31,533 bases of DNA from Prorocentrum cordatum (Eukaryota > Sar > Dinophyceae > Prorocentrales > Prorocentraceae). Where the stretch lies: assembly GCA_963575745.1 (NCBI GenBank), contig CAUYUJ010001346.1, positions 35,001 to 66,533 on the forward strand, written 5' to 3'. The notes beneath the pieces are model-generated. The model was not told the origin of the DNA. It saw only the letters and a list, made by a program, of their open reading frames with translations, and did no database searches. Positions 1 through 9,427 of the stretch are shown here, in pieces (within the stretch, counting starts at the first letter, position 1; each line of letters opens with the position of its first letter). Made by a program: the position numbers and the translations under genes.

Positions 1-190
1 CCCTGGGGGCAGGATAGGTGTGCCGAGATGGGCGGGGGAGACGCATGCGATCACAACCACCGGGGCCTTCGACGGAGACCACACTGGGGCCGCAGGACGC
101 CGCACCGAATGTCACGGACGCATGCGGCTACAGCATTCTAGGGTATTCGGTGGAGCTCCTTGCGGGGCCACGCAGAGCTGCACTGGGTGG
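1..190. repeat. Decayed minisatellite units at the left edge
   Basis: Two to three strongly diverged units of the same family that fills 1-11 kb. Recognisable pieces are GTGTGCCGAGATGGGCG, GACGCATGCG, ACTGGGGCC and TTCGGTGGAGCTCC. They resemble the 90-bp version because the GTGTGCCGA segment missing from the 77-bp version is present. The array appears to run off the left edge. The short open frames here are not genes. Confidence 0.6.
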
Positions 191-970
191 CCCGGACAGT
201 TTTTTTGCAAGAGGACCCGAAGATTCTGACAGATTCATTGGTAGATGATCTGGTTATACACCCTGCGAAATGCTTAAGAAATCATGGGTTAAGAAATTCA
301 TAGTCTCAGAAATTGAATAAAACCCAGAACTTCTATCAAAGTCTTGTGATTTACATTGAAAAGTTAAGAATAATCGAGACTCTGGCCGAAAACTTAAGTT
401 TTCTTAAGCATCGCCTAAGGTGTACTATAGTCCCGTGGTCTCCCTGCGTTCACCGACGACATGTCTGGCGAATAGGTTCCACGAGTCGAACCGACTGCAT
501 TCGGTATGCGCGCGTGCGAGAGCGCCCCACCTGGCAGAGGAGACGGCGCGCGCGCGCAAACCTTTTACCAGGAAATCGGTTGCGCAACGATCAATTACCA
601 GCGGTGGTAAGTCACAAAGGCGGCGGCGGCGGAAGACGGCAGGGACGGATCCACATGAACTCCCCCCGCGGCAGGATGCGCAGGCCTGACATCAGCTCCC
701 TTCGGAGGTGCCAGACTTCGCGCATCCCCGGGCATCGTGACCCCCCCCAAGTGCCAACCCCCAAGACTGGTTTACGGCGCACGGAGCGGGATTGCAGCCA
801 CTCCTGGCAGTACCTTGACGAGGGCCGAAGCAAGCTGACGCATCCCACAGATAATACAGTGCGCCAGCTCCGTACAATATCCTCGGTGAGACGCTCCTCC
901 ATGATCTTCAAGAACACGTGGCCCCCGAACAACATACGGCTGAGCGGCGCAGTGTCGCGGTTCAAAAACA
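191..970. other. Unassigned spacer with an AT-rich island
   Basis: No supported gene. From about 230 to 420 the sequence is AT-rich and contains several CTTAAG or TTAAG palindromes, in contrast to the GC-rich surroundings. From about 420 to 970 it is GC-rich, with a CG-alternating patch near 545-560. On the minus strand a short open stretch (about 985 to 814) ends at a possible CAAG|GTACTG splice donor, but nothing in it is recognisable. The last 30 bases before 970 look like a deleted copy of the linker that separates the arrays to the right. Confidence 0.5.
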
Positions 971-1021
971 AATTATCCTGGCGAAAGACCCAACCATAAG
1001 CAATTGTTGGTAACGCGTTGT

Positions 1022-3096
1022 GGGTGCCGCTTTCGGTGGGGCTCCATATGGGGCCACGAAGCGCTGCCTTGGATGGGGGAACCGCATGCGGACTGCGCCA
1101 CCGGGGCGGGCCTTCGGTGGAGCTCCCTATGGGGCTACGAAACGCTGCCCTGGGTGGGGGAACCGCATGCGAACTGCGCCACTGGGGCCTTCGGTGGAGC
1201 TCCCTATGGTGCCACGAAACGCTGCCCTGGGTGGGGGAAGCGCATGCGAACTGCGCCACGGGGGCTTTCGGTGGAGCTCCCCATGGGGCCACGAAGCGCT
1301 GCCCTGGGTGGGGGAACCGCATGCGAGAGCAGCCACTGGGGCCTCCGGTGGAGCTCCCTATGGGGCCACGAAACGCTGCCCTGGGTGGGGGAACCGCATG
1401 CGAGAGCAGCCACTGGGGCCTTCGGTGGAGCTCCCTATGGGGCCACGAAGCGCTGCCCTGGGTGGGGGAACCGCATGCGAACACCCCCACTGGGGCCTTC
1501 GGTGGAGCTCCCTATGGGGCCACGAAACGCTGCCCTGGGTGGGGGAACTGCATGCGAACACCCCCACTGGGGCCTTCGGTGGAGCTCCCTATGCACGAAA
1601 CGCTGCCCTGGGTGGGTGGAACCGCATGCGAACACCCCCACTGGGGCCTTCGGTGGAGCTCCCTATGGGGGGCCTACGAAACGCTGCCCTGGGTGGGGGA
1701 ACCGCATGCGAAAACACCCCCTGGGGGGCCTTCGGTGGAGCTTCCCTATGGGCTACGAAACGCGTATACGCTGCCCTGGGTGGAAACCCGCATGCAACAC
1801 CCCCACTTGGGGCCTATCGTGGAGCTCCCTATGGGGCCCCGATTCGCTCCCTGGGTGGGGAAACCGCTACGAACACCCCCCCCCGTGGCCTTCGTGGAGC
1901 TCCTATGGGGCTATCGAAATCTGGCCCTGGTGGGGAACCGCAATGCGAACACCCCCACTGGGGTCCCTTCGGTGGAGCTCCCTATGGTGCCACGAAACGC
2001 TGCCCTGGGTGGGGGAAACCGCATGTGGACACCCCCACTGGGACCTTCGGTGGAGCTCCCTATGGGCTACGAAACGCTGCCCTGGGTGGGGGAACCGCAT
2101 GTGGACACCCCCACTGGGGCCTTCGGTGGAGCTCCCTATGGGGCTACGAAACGCTGCCCTGGGTGGGGGAACCGCATGCGAACACCTCCACTGGGGCCTT
2201 CGGTGGAGCTCCCTATGGGGCCACGAAACGCTGCCCTGGGTGGGGGAACCGCATGCGAACACCCCCACTGGGGCCTTCGGTGGAGCTCCCTATGGGGCCA
2301 CGAAACGCTGCCCTGGGTGGGGGAACCGCATGCGAACAACCCCACTGGGGCCTGGCAACCCCACTGGGCCTTCGGTGGAGCCTCCCTATGGGGCTACGAA
2401 ACGCTGCCCTGGGTGGGGGAACCGCATGCGAAACACCCCCACTGGGCCTTCGGTGGAGCTCCCTATGGGGCTACGAAACGCTGCCCTGGGTGGGGGAACC
2501 GCATGCGAACACCCCCACTGGGGCCTTCGGTGGAGCTCCCTATGGGGCCACGAAACGCTGCCCTGGGTGGGGGAACCGCATGCGAACACCCCCACTGGGC
2601 CTTCGGTTGGAGCTCCCTATGGGGCCACGAAACGCTGCCCTGGGTGGGGGAACCGGATGCGAACACCCCCACTGGGGCCTTCGGTGGAGCTCCCTATGGG
2701 GCTACGAAACGCTGCCCTGGGTGGGGGAACCGCATGCAAACACCCCCACTGGGGCCTTCGGTGGAGCTCCCTATGGGGCCACGAAACGCTGCCCTGGGTG
2801 GGGGAACCGCATGCGAACTCCCCCACTGGGGCCTTCGGTGGAGCTCCCTATGGGGCTACGAAACGCTGCCCTGGGCGGGGGAACCGCATGCGAACACCCC
2901 CACTGGGGCCTTCGGTGGAGCTCCCTATGGGGCCACGAAACGCTGCCCTGGGTGGGGGAACCGCATGCGAACACCCCCACTGGGGCCTTCGGTGGAGCTC
3001 CCTATGGGGCCACGAAACGCTGCCCTGGGTGGGGGAACCGCATGCGAACACCCCCACTGGGGCCTTCGGTGGAGCTCCCTATGGGGCTACGAAACG
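1022..3096. repeat. Minisatellite array 1 (77-bp unit)
   Basis: About 27 units with consensus start CCTTCGGTGGAGCTCCCTAT and end CACCCCCACTGGGG. Each unit carries two perfect 8-bp palindromes, GGAGCTCC and CGCATGCG. The first units differ (GAACTGCGCCACTGGGG, then GAGAGCAGCCACTGGGG) before the GAACACCCCCACTGGGG form takes over. No forward frame has a stop inside the unit and 77 is not a multiple of 3, so all three forward frames stay open for over 2 kb. The resulting reading frames should not be annotated as genes. A patch at about 1730-1990 is full of one- and two-base indels. Confidence 0.95.
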
Positions 3097-3261
3097 CGCG
3101 AGAGGTGCGCCGAGAGCAGAGGCAAGGAGGGGGAGGAGGGGGAGGAGGAAGGAACGCGGGGCACCGTCTCTTCAAAACGAGGACCCAACACCACAGGATG
3201 GTTGGGAAAAAAATTATCCTGGCGAAAGACCCAACCATAAGCAATTGTTGGTAACGCGTTG
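3097..3261. repeat. Linker module 1 (purine tract, palindromic tail and head)
   Basis: The array breaks into GCGAGAGGTGCGCCGAG, a GGA-rich purine run (about 3122-3154), then GTCTCTTCAAAACGAGGACC and a short palindromic segment. There ATGGTTGGG (3198-3206) can pair with CCCAACCAT (3230-3238) and CAGG (3194-3197) with CCTG (3218-3221). The head of the next array follows (GCAATTGTTGGTAACGCG). The module is shared with the linkers near 5399, 6814, 9237 and 10949 and, more weakly, 13,656. Confidence 0.85.
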
Positions 3262-3933
3262 TGGGTGCCGCTTTCGGTGGGGCTCCATATGGTGCCACGA
3301 AGCGCTGCCTTGGATGGGGGAACCGCATGCGGACTGCGCCACCGGGGCGGGCCTTCGGTGGAGCTCCCTATGGGGCTACGAAACGCTGCCCTGGGTGGGG
3401 GAACCGCATGCGAACTGCGCCACTGGGGCCTTCGGTGAAGCTCCCTATGGGTGCCCACGAAAAGCTGCCCTGGGTGGGGGAAAGAGCAATAGCAACTGCG
3501 CCACGGGGTGCTTCGGTGGAGCTCCCCATGGTGCCACGAAAGCGCTGCCCTGGCGGGGGGAACCGCATGCGAACACCCCCACTGGGGCCTTCGGTGGAGC
3601 TCCCTATGGGCCACGAAACGCTGCCCTGGGTGGGGGAACCGCATGTGGACACCCCCACTGGGGCCTTCGGTGGAGCTCCCTATGGGGCCACGAAACGCTG
3701 CCCTGGGTGGGGGCACCGCATGTGGACACCCCCACTGGGGCCTTCGGTGGAGCTCCCTATGGGGCCACGAGTGGGGGAACCGCATGCGAACACCCCCACT
3801 GTGGCCTTCGGTGGAGCTCCCTATGGGGCTACGAAACGCTGCCCTGGGTGGGGGAACCGCATGCGAACACCCCCACTGGGGCCTTCGGTGGAGCTCCCTA
3901 TGGGGCCACGAAACGCTGCCCTGGGTGGGGGAA

Positions 3934-4033
3934 NNNNNNNNNNNNNNNNNNNNNNNNNNNNNNNNNNNNNNNNNNNNNNNNNNNNNNNNNNNNNNNNNNN
4001 NNNNNNNNNNNNNNNNNNNNNNNNNNNNNNNNN
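3934..4033. other. Assembly gap of exactly 100 N
   Basis: A run of 100 N inside minisatellite array 2. The sequence stops at unit position 52 and resumes at unit position 5, so an intact array would need 29 + 77k missing bases (29, 106, 183 and so on). One hundred does not fit this phase, which suggests a placeholder of arbitrary size. Confidence 0.99.
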
Positions 4034-4264
4034 CGGTGGAGCTCCCTCTGGGGCTACGAAACGCTGCCCTGGGTGGGGGAACCGCATGTGGACACCCCCC
4101 CTGGGGCCTTCGGTGGAGCTCCCTCTGGGGCTACGAAACGCTGCCCTGGGTGGGGGAACCGCATGTGGACACCCCCACTGGGGCCTTCGGTGGAGCTTCC
4201 TCTGGGGCTACGAAACGCTGCCCTGGGTGGGGGAACCGCATGTGGACACCCCCACTGGGGCCTT

Positions 4265-4291
4265 CAAAAAGGAAGAGGAAGAAAGGAGTGA
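4265..4291. repeat. Purine-rich insertion within a minisatellite unit
   Basis: Between CCTTC and GGCTCCCTATGGGG the usual GGTGGA is replaced by an A/G-only stretch (AAAAAGGAAGAGG and following bases). A longer purine insertion interrupts a unit at the same internal position near 7722. Confidence 0.75.
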
Positions 4292-5398
4292 GGCTCCCTA
4301 TGGGGCCACGAAACGCTGGCCCTGGGTGGGGGAACCGCATGCGAACACCCCCACTGGGGCCTTCGGTGGAGCTCCCTATGGGGCTACGAAGCGCTGCCCT
4401 GGGTGGGGGAACCGCATGCGAAAACCCCCACTGGGGCCTTCGGTGGAGCTCCCTATGGGGCCACGAAGCGCTGCCCTGGGTGGGGGAACCGCATGCGAAC
4501 ACCCCCACTGGGGCCTTCGGTGGAGCTCCCTATGGGGCCACGAAACGCTGCCCTGTGTGGGGGAACCGCATGCGAACACCCCCACTGGGGCCTTCGGTGG
4601 AGCTCCCTATGGGGCTACGAAACGCTGCCCTGGGTGGGGGAACCGCATGCGAACACCCCCACTGGGGCCTTCGGTGGAGCTCCCTATGGGGGCCACGAAA
4701 CGCTGCCCTGGGTGGGGGAACCGCATGCGAACACCCCCACTGGGGCCTTCGGTGGAGCTCCCTATGGGGCTACGAAACGCTGCCCTGGGTGGGGGAACCG
4801 CATGCGAACCCCCCCACTGGGGCCTTCGGTGGAGCTCCCTATGGGGCCACGAAACGCTGCCCTGGGTGGGAGAACCGCATGCGAACACCCCCACTGGGGC
4901 CTTCGGTGGAGCTCCCTATGGGGCCACGAAACGCTGCCCTGGGTGGGGGAACCGCATGCGAACACCCCCACTGGGGCCTTCGGTGGAGCTCCCTATGGGG
5001 CTACGAAACGCTGCCCTGGGTGGGGGAACCGCATGCGAACACCCCCACTGGGGCCTTCGGTGGAGCTCCCTATGGGGCCACGAAACGCTGCCCTGGTGGG
5101 GGAACCGCATGCGAACACCCCCACTGGGCCTTCGGTGGAGCTCCCTATGGGGCCACGAAACGCTGCCCTGGGTGGGGGAACCGCATGCGAACACCCCCAC
5201 TGGGCCGTCGGTGGAGCTCCCTATGGGGCCACGAAAACGCCTGCTGCCCCTGGGTGGGGGAAACCGCAATGCGAACACCCCCACTGGGGCCTTCGGTGGA
5301 GCTCCCCTATGGCCAGGGGCCGTGCCCTGGGTGGGGGAACCGCATGCGAACACCCCCACTGGGGCCTTCGGTGGAGCTCCCTATGGGGCTACGAAACG

Positions 5399-5607
5399 CG
5401 TGAGAGGTGCGCCGAGAGCAGAGGCAAGGAGGGGGAGGAGGGGGAGGAGGAAGGAACGCGGGGCACCGTCTCTTCAAAACCAGGACCCAACACCACAGGA
5501 TGGTTGGGAAAAAAATTAGCCTGGCGAAGGACCCAACCATATGCAACTGTGAATACCGCAAGTGTGAATATCGTTTTCGGCGGCGCTACCTCTGGGTAGT
5601 GGAGACG
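5399..5607. repeat. Linker module 2
   Basis: GTGAGAGGTGCGCCGAGAGC, a GGA-rich tract, GTCTCTTCAAAACCAGGACC, then the palindromic segment (ATGGTTGGG 5500-5508 with CCCAACCAT 5532-5540; CAGG 5496-5499 with CCTG 5520-5523). A head of the second subfamily follows, with the direct repeat GTGAATACCG / GTGAATATCG and TTTTCGGCGGCGCTACC. The same head recurs almost unchanged in the linker near 9341. Confidence 0.85.
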
Positions 5608-6813
5608 CATGCGAACACCCCCACTGGGGCCTTCGGTGGAGCTCCCTCTGGGGCTACGAAACGCTGCCCTGGGTGGGGGAACCGCATGTGGACACCCCCA
5701 CTGGGGCCTTCGGTGGAGCTCCCTATGGGGCCACGAAACGCTGCCCTTGGTGGGGGAACCGCATGTGGACACCCCCACTGGGGCCTTCGGTGGAGCTCCC
5801 TATGGGGCCACGAAACGCTGCCCTGGGTGGGGAACCGCATGTGGACACCCCCACTGGGGCCTTCGGTGGAGCTCCCTATGGGGCCACGAAACGCTGCCCT
5901 GGGTGGGGGAACCGCATGTGGACACCCCAACTGGGCCATTCGGTTGAGCTCCCTCTGGGCTACGAAAACGCTGCCCTGGGTGGGGGAACCGCAATGTGGA
6001 CACCCCACTGTTGCCTTCGGTGGAGCTCCCTCTGGGGCTAACGAACGCTGCGTGGGGGACCGCATTGGACACCCCCACTGGGGCCCTTCCGGTGGAGCGT
6101 CCCTATGGGGCTACGAAACACTGCCCTGGTGGGGGAACCGCATGTGGACACCCCCACTGGGGCCTTCGGTGGAGCTCCCTATGGGGCCACGAAACGCTGC
6201 CCTGGGTGGGGGAACCGCATGTGGACACCCCCACTGGGGCCTTCGGTGGAGCTCCCTATGGGGCCACGAAACACTGCCCTGGGTGGGGGAACCGCATGTG
6301 GACACCCCCACTGGGGCCTTCGGTGGAGCTCCCTATGGGGCTACGAAACGCTGCCCTGGGTGGGGGAACCGCATGCGAACACCCCCACTGGGGCCTTCTG
6401 TGGAGCTCCCTATGGGGCCACGAAACGCTGCCCTGGGTGGGGGAACCGCATGCGAACACCACCACTGGGGCCTTCGGTGGAGCTCCCTATGGGGCTACGA
6501 AACGCTGCCCTGGGTGGGGGAACCGCATGCGAACACCCCCACTGGGGCCTTCGGTGGAGCTCCCTATGGGGCTACGAAACGCTGCCCTGGATGGGGGAAC
6601 CGCATGCGAACACCCCCACTGGGGCCTTCGGTGGAGCTCCCTATGGGGCCACGAAACGCTGCCCTGGGTGGGGGAACCGCATGCGAACACCCCCACTGGG
6701 GCCTTCGGTGGAGCTCCCTATGGGGCTACGAAACGCTGCCCTGGGTGGGGGGAACCGCATGCGAACACCCCCACTGGGGCCTTCGGTGGAGCTCCATATG
6801 GGGCTACGAAACG
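5608..6813. repeat. Minisatellite array 3 (77-bp unit)
   Basis: About 16 units. The first half carries CGCATGTGGACAC, the second half CGCATGCGAACAC. Units between 5930 and 6120 are riddled with small indels. Open frames through it are repeat artefacts. Confidence 0.95.
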
Positions 6814-6989
6814 CGTGAGAGGTGTGCCGAGTGCAGAGGCAAGGAGGGGGAGGAGAGGAGGAGAGGAGAGGACGCGGGCACCGTCTCTTCAAAACGAGGA
6901 CCCAACACCACAGGATGGTTGGGAAAAAAATTAGCCTGGCGAAGAACCCAACCATATGCAGTTGTCAGTACCGCAGCTGCGGGTTTCAT
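6814..6989. repeat. Linker module 3
   Basis: GTGAGAGGTGTGCCGAG, a purine tract of GGAG/GAGA type, GTCTCTTCAAAACGAGGACC, then ATGGTTGGG (6915-6923) facing CCCAACCAT (6947-6955), with CAGG 6911-6914 and CCTG 6935-6938. The head that follows (CAGTTGTCAGTACCGCAGC) differs from both other head types and leads into the 90-bp array. Confidence 0.85.
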
Positions 6990-9236
6990 CTTCAATGGAA
7001 CTCCCCATAGGACTACGGAACGTGTGAGGGGTGTGCCGAGATGGGTGCCACTGGGGCATTCGGCGAAGCTCCCTATGGGGACATGAAACACGCGCGGGGC
7101 GTGCCGACATGGGTGGCGGAAACGCATGTGCAGGCCGCCACTGGGGCCTCCTGTGGAGCTCCCTATGGGTCCCCGAAACATGATGCTGCTGCGGGGGGGG
7201 GGGGCCGGGATGGGTGGCGGAGACGCATGTAAGCGCCGCTACTGGGGCCTTCGGTGGAGCTCCCGATGGGGCCACGAAGCGCGTGAGGGGTGTACTGGGA
7301 TGTGTGGCGGGGACGCATGTGAGCGCCGCCACTGGGGCCTTCGGTGCAGCTCTCTATGGGGCCACGAATCGTGTGAGGGGTGTGCCGAATTGGGTGCGGG
7401 TGGTGACGCATGCAGGCGGTGCCACTGGGGCCTTCGGTGGAGCTCCCTATGGGGCCACGAAACCTGTTGTTGTGAGGGGCGTGCTGGGATGGGTGGCGGG
7501 TACGCATGTGAGCGCGGCCGCTGGAGCCTTCGGTGGAGCTCCCTATGGGGCCACGAAACGTGTGAGGGGTGTGCCGAATTGGGTGGGTGTGGGTGACGCA
7601 CGTGAGCGCCGCCACTGGGGCCTCCGGTGGATGGGGCCACGAAACCTTTCAGGGATGTGCCCAAATGGGTGTGCGGGACGCATGCGCATGATGAGCGCCG
7701 CCCACTGGGGCCTTCGGTGGAGGGGAAAAAGAAACAAAAAAAGAAAAAAGAAAGATAATAAAGAATAAAAAAAGAAAAAAAAAGAAAAAAAAAAGAAAAA
7801 AAGGGAAAAAAAAAAGTAAAGGGGTGGGCTCCCTATGGGGCCACGAGAACTGTGAGGGGGGTGCCGAATTGGGGCGTGCGGGGCGCAATGCGGGCGGCAG
7901 CACTGGGGCCTTCGGTGGGGCTCCCTATGGGGCCACGAAACGTGTGAGGGGTGTGCCGAATTGGGTGTGCGGGACGCATGCGGGCGGCAGCACTGGTGCC
8001 TTCGGCGGAGCTCCCTATGGGGCCACGAAGCGTGTGAGGGGTGTGCCGAATTGGGCGTGCGGGACGCACGCGGGCGGCAGCACTGGGGCCTTCGGTGGGG
8101 CTCCCTATGGGGCCACGAAACGTGTGAGGGGTGTGCCGAATTGGGTGTGCGGGACGCATGCGGGCGGCAGCACTGGGGCCTTGGGTGGGGCTCCCTGTGG
8201 GGCCACGAAACGTGTGAGGGGTGTGCCGATTGGGCGTGCGGGACGCATGCGGGCGGCAGCACTGGGGCCTTCGGTGGGGCTCCCTGTGGGGCCACGAAAC
8301 GTGTGAGGGGTGCGCCGAATTGGGTGTGGATGCGGGACGAGAGGGCATGCTCGCCGGCAGCACTGGGGCCGTTCGGTGGGCTCCCTACGGGGCCACGAAG
8401 CGTGTGAGGGGTGTGCCGAATTGGGTGTGCGGGACGCATGCGGGCGGCAGCACTGGGGCCGTCGGAGGAGCTCACTATGGCGCCACGCAGCGTGTGAGGG
8501 GTGTGCCGAATTGGGTGTGCGGGACGCATGCGGGCGGCAGCACTGGGGCCTTCGGTGGGGCCCCCTATGGGGCCACGAAACGTGTGAGGGGTGTGCCGAA
8601 TTGGGTGTGCGGGACGCATGCGGGCGGCAGCACTGGGGCCTTCGGTGGGGCTCCCTATGGGGCCACGAAGCGTGTGAGGTGTGTGCCGAAGCGGGTGTGG
8701 CGGGACGCATGCGGGGCGGCGCACTGGGCCTTCGCGCGCACTCCCTAATGGGGCCACGAAACGTGTGGATGGTGTGCCGAATGAGTGGTGGGGGACGCAT
8801 GCGGGGCGGCGCACTGGGGCCTTCGGTGTGGCTTCCCTATGGGGCCACGAAACGTGTGAGGGTGGTGCCGAATTGGGTGTGCGGGACGCATGCGGGCGGC
8901 AGCACTTGGGCCTTCGGTGGAGCTCCCTATAGGGCCACGAAACGTGTGAGGGGTGTGCTGAATTGGGTGTGCGGGACGCATGCGGGCGGCAGCACTGGGG
9001 CCTTCGGTGGGGTTCCCTATGGGGCCACGAAACGTGTGAGGGGTGTGCCGACTTGGGTGTGCGGGACGCATGCGGGCGGCAGCACTGGGGCCTTCGGTGG
9101 GGCTCCCTATGGGGCCACGAAACGTGTGAGGGGTGTGCCGAATTGGGCGTGCGGGACGCATGCGGGCGGCAGCACTGGGGCCTTCGGCGGAGCTCCCTAT
9201 GGGGCTACGAAACGCTGTACTGGGCGGGTGAAACGC
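6990..9236. repeat. Minisatellite array 4 (90-bp unit)
   Basis: About 24 units of a 90-bp relative of the 77-bp unit. It shares CCTTCGGTGG, CTCCCTATGGGGCCACGAA and CGCATGCG but has an extra ~13 nt of TGTGAGGGGTGTG type, and ends GGCGGCAGCACTGGGG. Spacing is exactly 90 where copies are regular (for example GGGACGCATGCGGGCGGC at 8431, 8521 and 8611). Units at 7000-7700 are more diverged. Because 90 is divisible by 3, a translation would give a 30-residue repeat, but there is no sign of a real start, splice site or conserved flank. Confidence 0.93.
7722..7823. repeat. A-rich purine insertion inside a 90-bp unit
   Basis: About 100 nt of A with scattered G (GAAAAAAAG-type) interrupts one unit between GGTGG and GGCTCCCTATGGGG. 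The unit resumes on the other side. This is the same internal position as the shorter insertion near 4265. It could be a poly-A-like insertion or slippage of a purine seed. Confidence 0.85.
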
Positions 9237-9427
9237 AAGGAAGAGGGGGAGGAGGGAGGAGGAGGAAGGAGGAAGGAGACGCGGGGCACCGTCTCTTCAA
9301 AACGAGGACCCAACACCACAGGATGGTTGGGAAAAAATTAGCCTGGCGAAGGACCCAACCATATGCAACTGTGAATACCGCAAGTGTGAATATCGTTTTC
9401 GGCGGCGCTACCTCTGGGTAGTGGAGA
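9237..9427. repeat. Linker module 4
   Basis: A GGA/AAGG purine tract, GTCTCTTCAAAACGAGGACC, and the palindromic segment (ATGGTTGGG 9323-9331 with CCCAACCAT 9354-9362; CAGG 9319-9322 with CCTG 9342-9345). The head that follows is essentially identical to that at 5519-5600. The GCCGAGAGCAGAGGCAAGG lead-in found in the other linkers is missing here. Confidence 0.85.

Larger units (their letters stand above)
3262..5398. repeat. Minisatellite array 2 (77-bp unit) interrupted by an N gap
   Basis: The same 77-bp unit as array 1 and a near-identical leading segment. Subvariants occur in blocks: CGCATGTGGACAC with CTCTGGGGCTACG around 4040-4260, and CGCATGCGAACAC elsewhere. A 26-nt purine-rich segment replaces part of a unit at about 4265-4291. 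Indel-dense stretches lie at 3440-3560 and 5210-5330. Open frames through the array are repeat artefacts. Confidence 0.95.

Noticed and set aside
814-985. Short minus-strand segment (RDTAPLSRMLFGGHVFLKIM) ending at a CAAG|GTACTG donor, a possible exon
   Set aside because: No family recognised, no matching upstream or downstream exon, and the segment runs into the repeat array. Too weak to annotate.
1004-4291. A reading frame of over 1,000 codons that looks like a Trp/Gly/Pro-rich repeat protein
   Set aside because: It crosses the N gap and exists in parallel in all three forward frames because the 77-bp unit has no stop. There is no start context, domain or splice signal.
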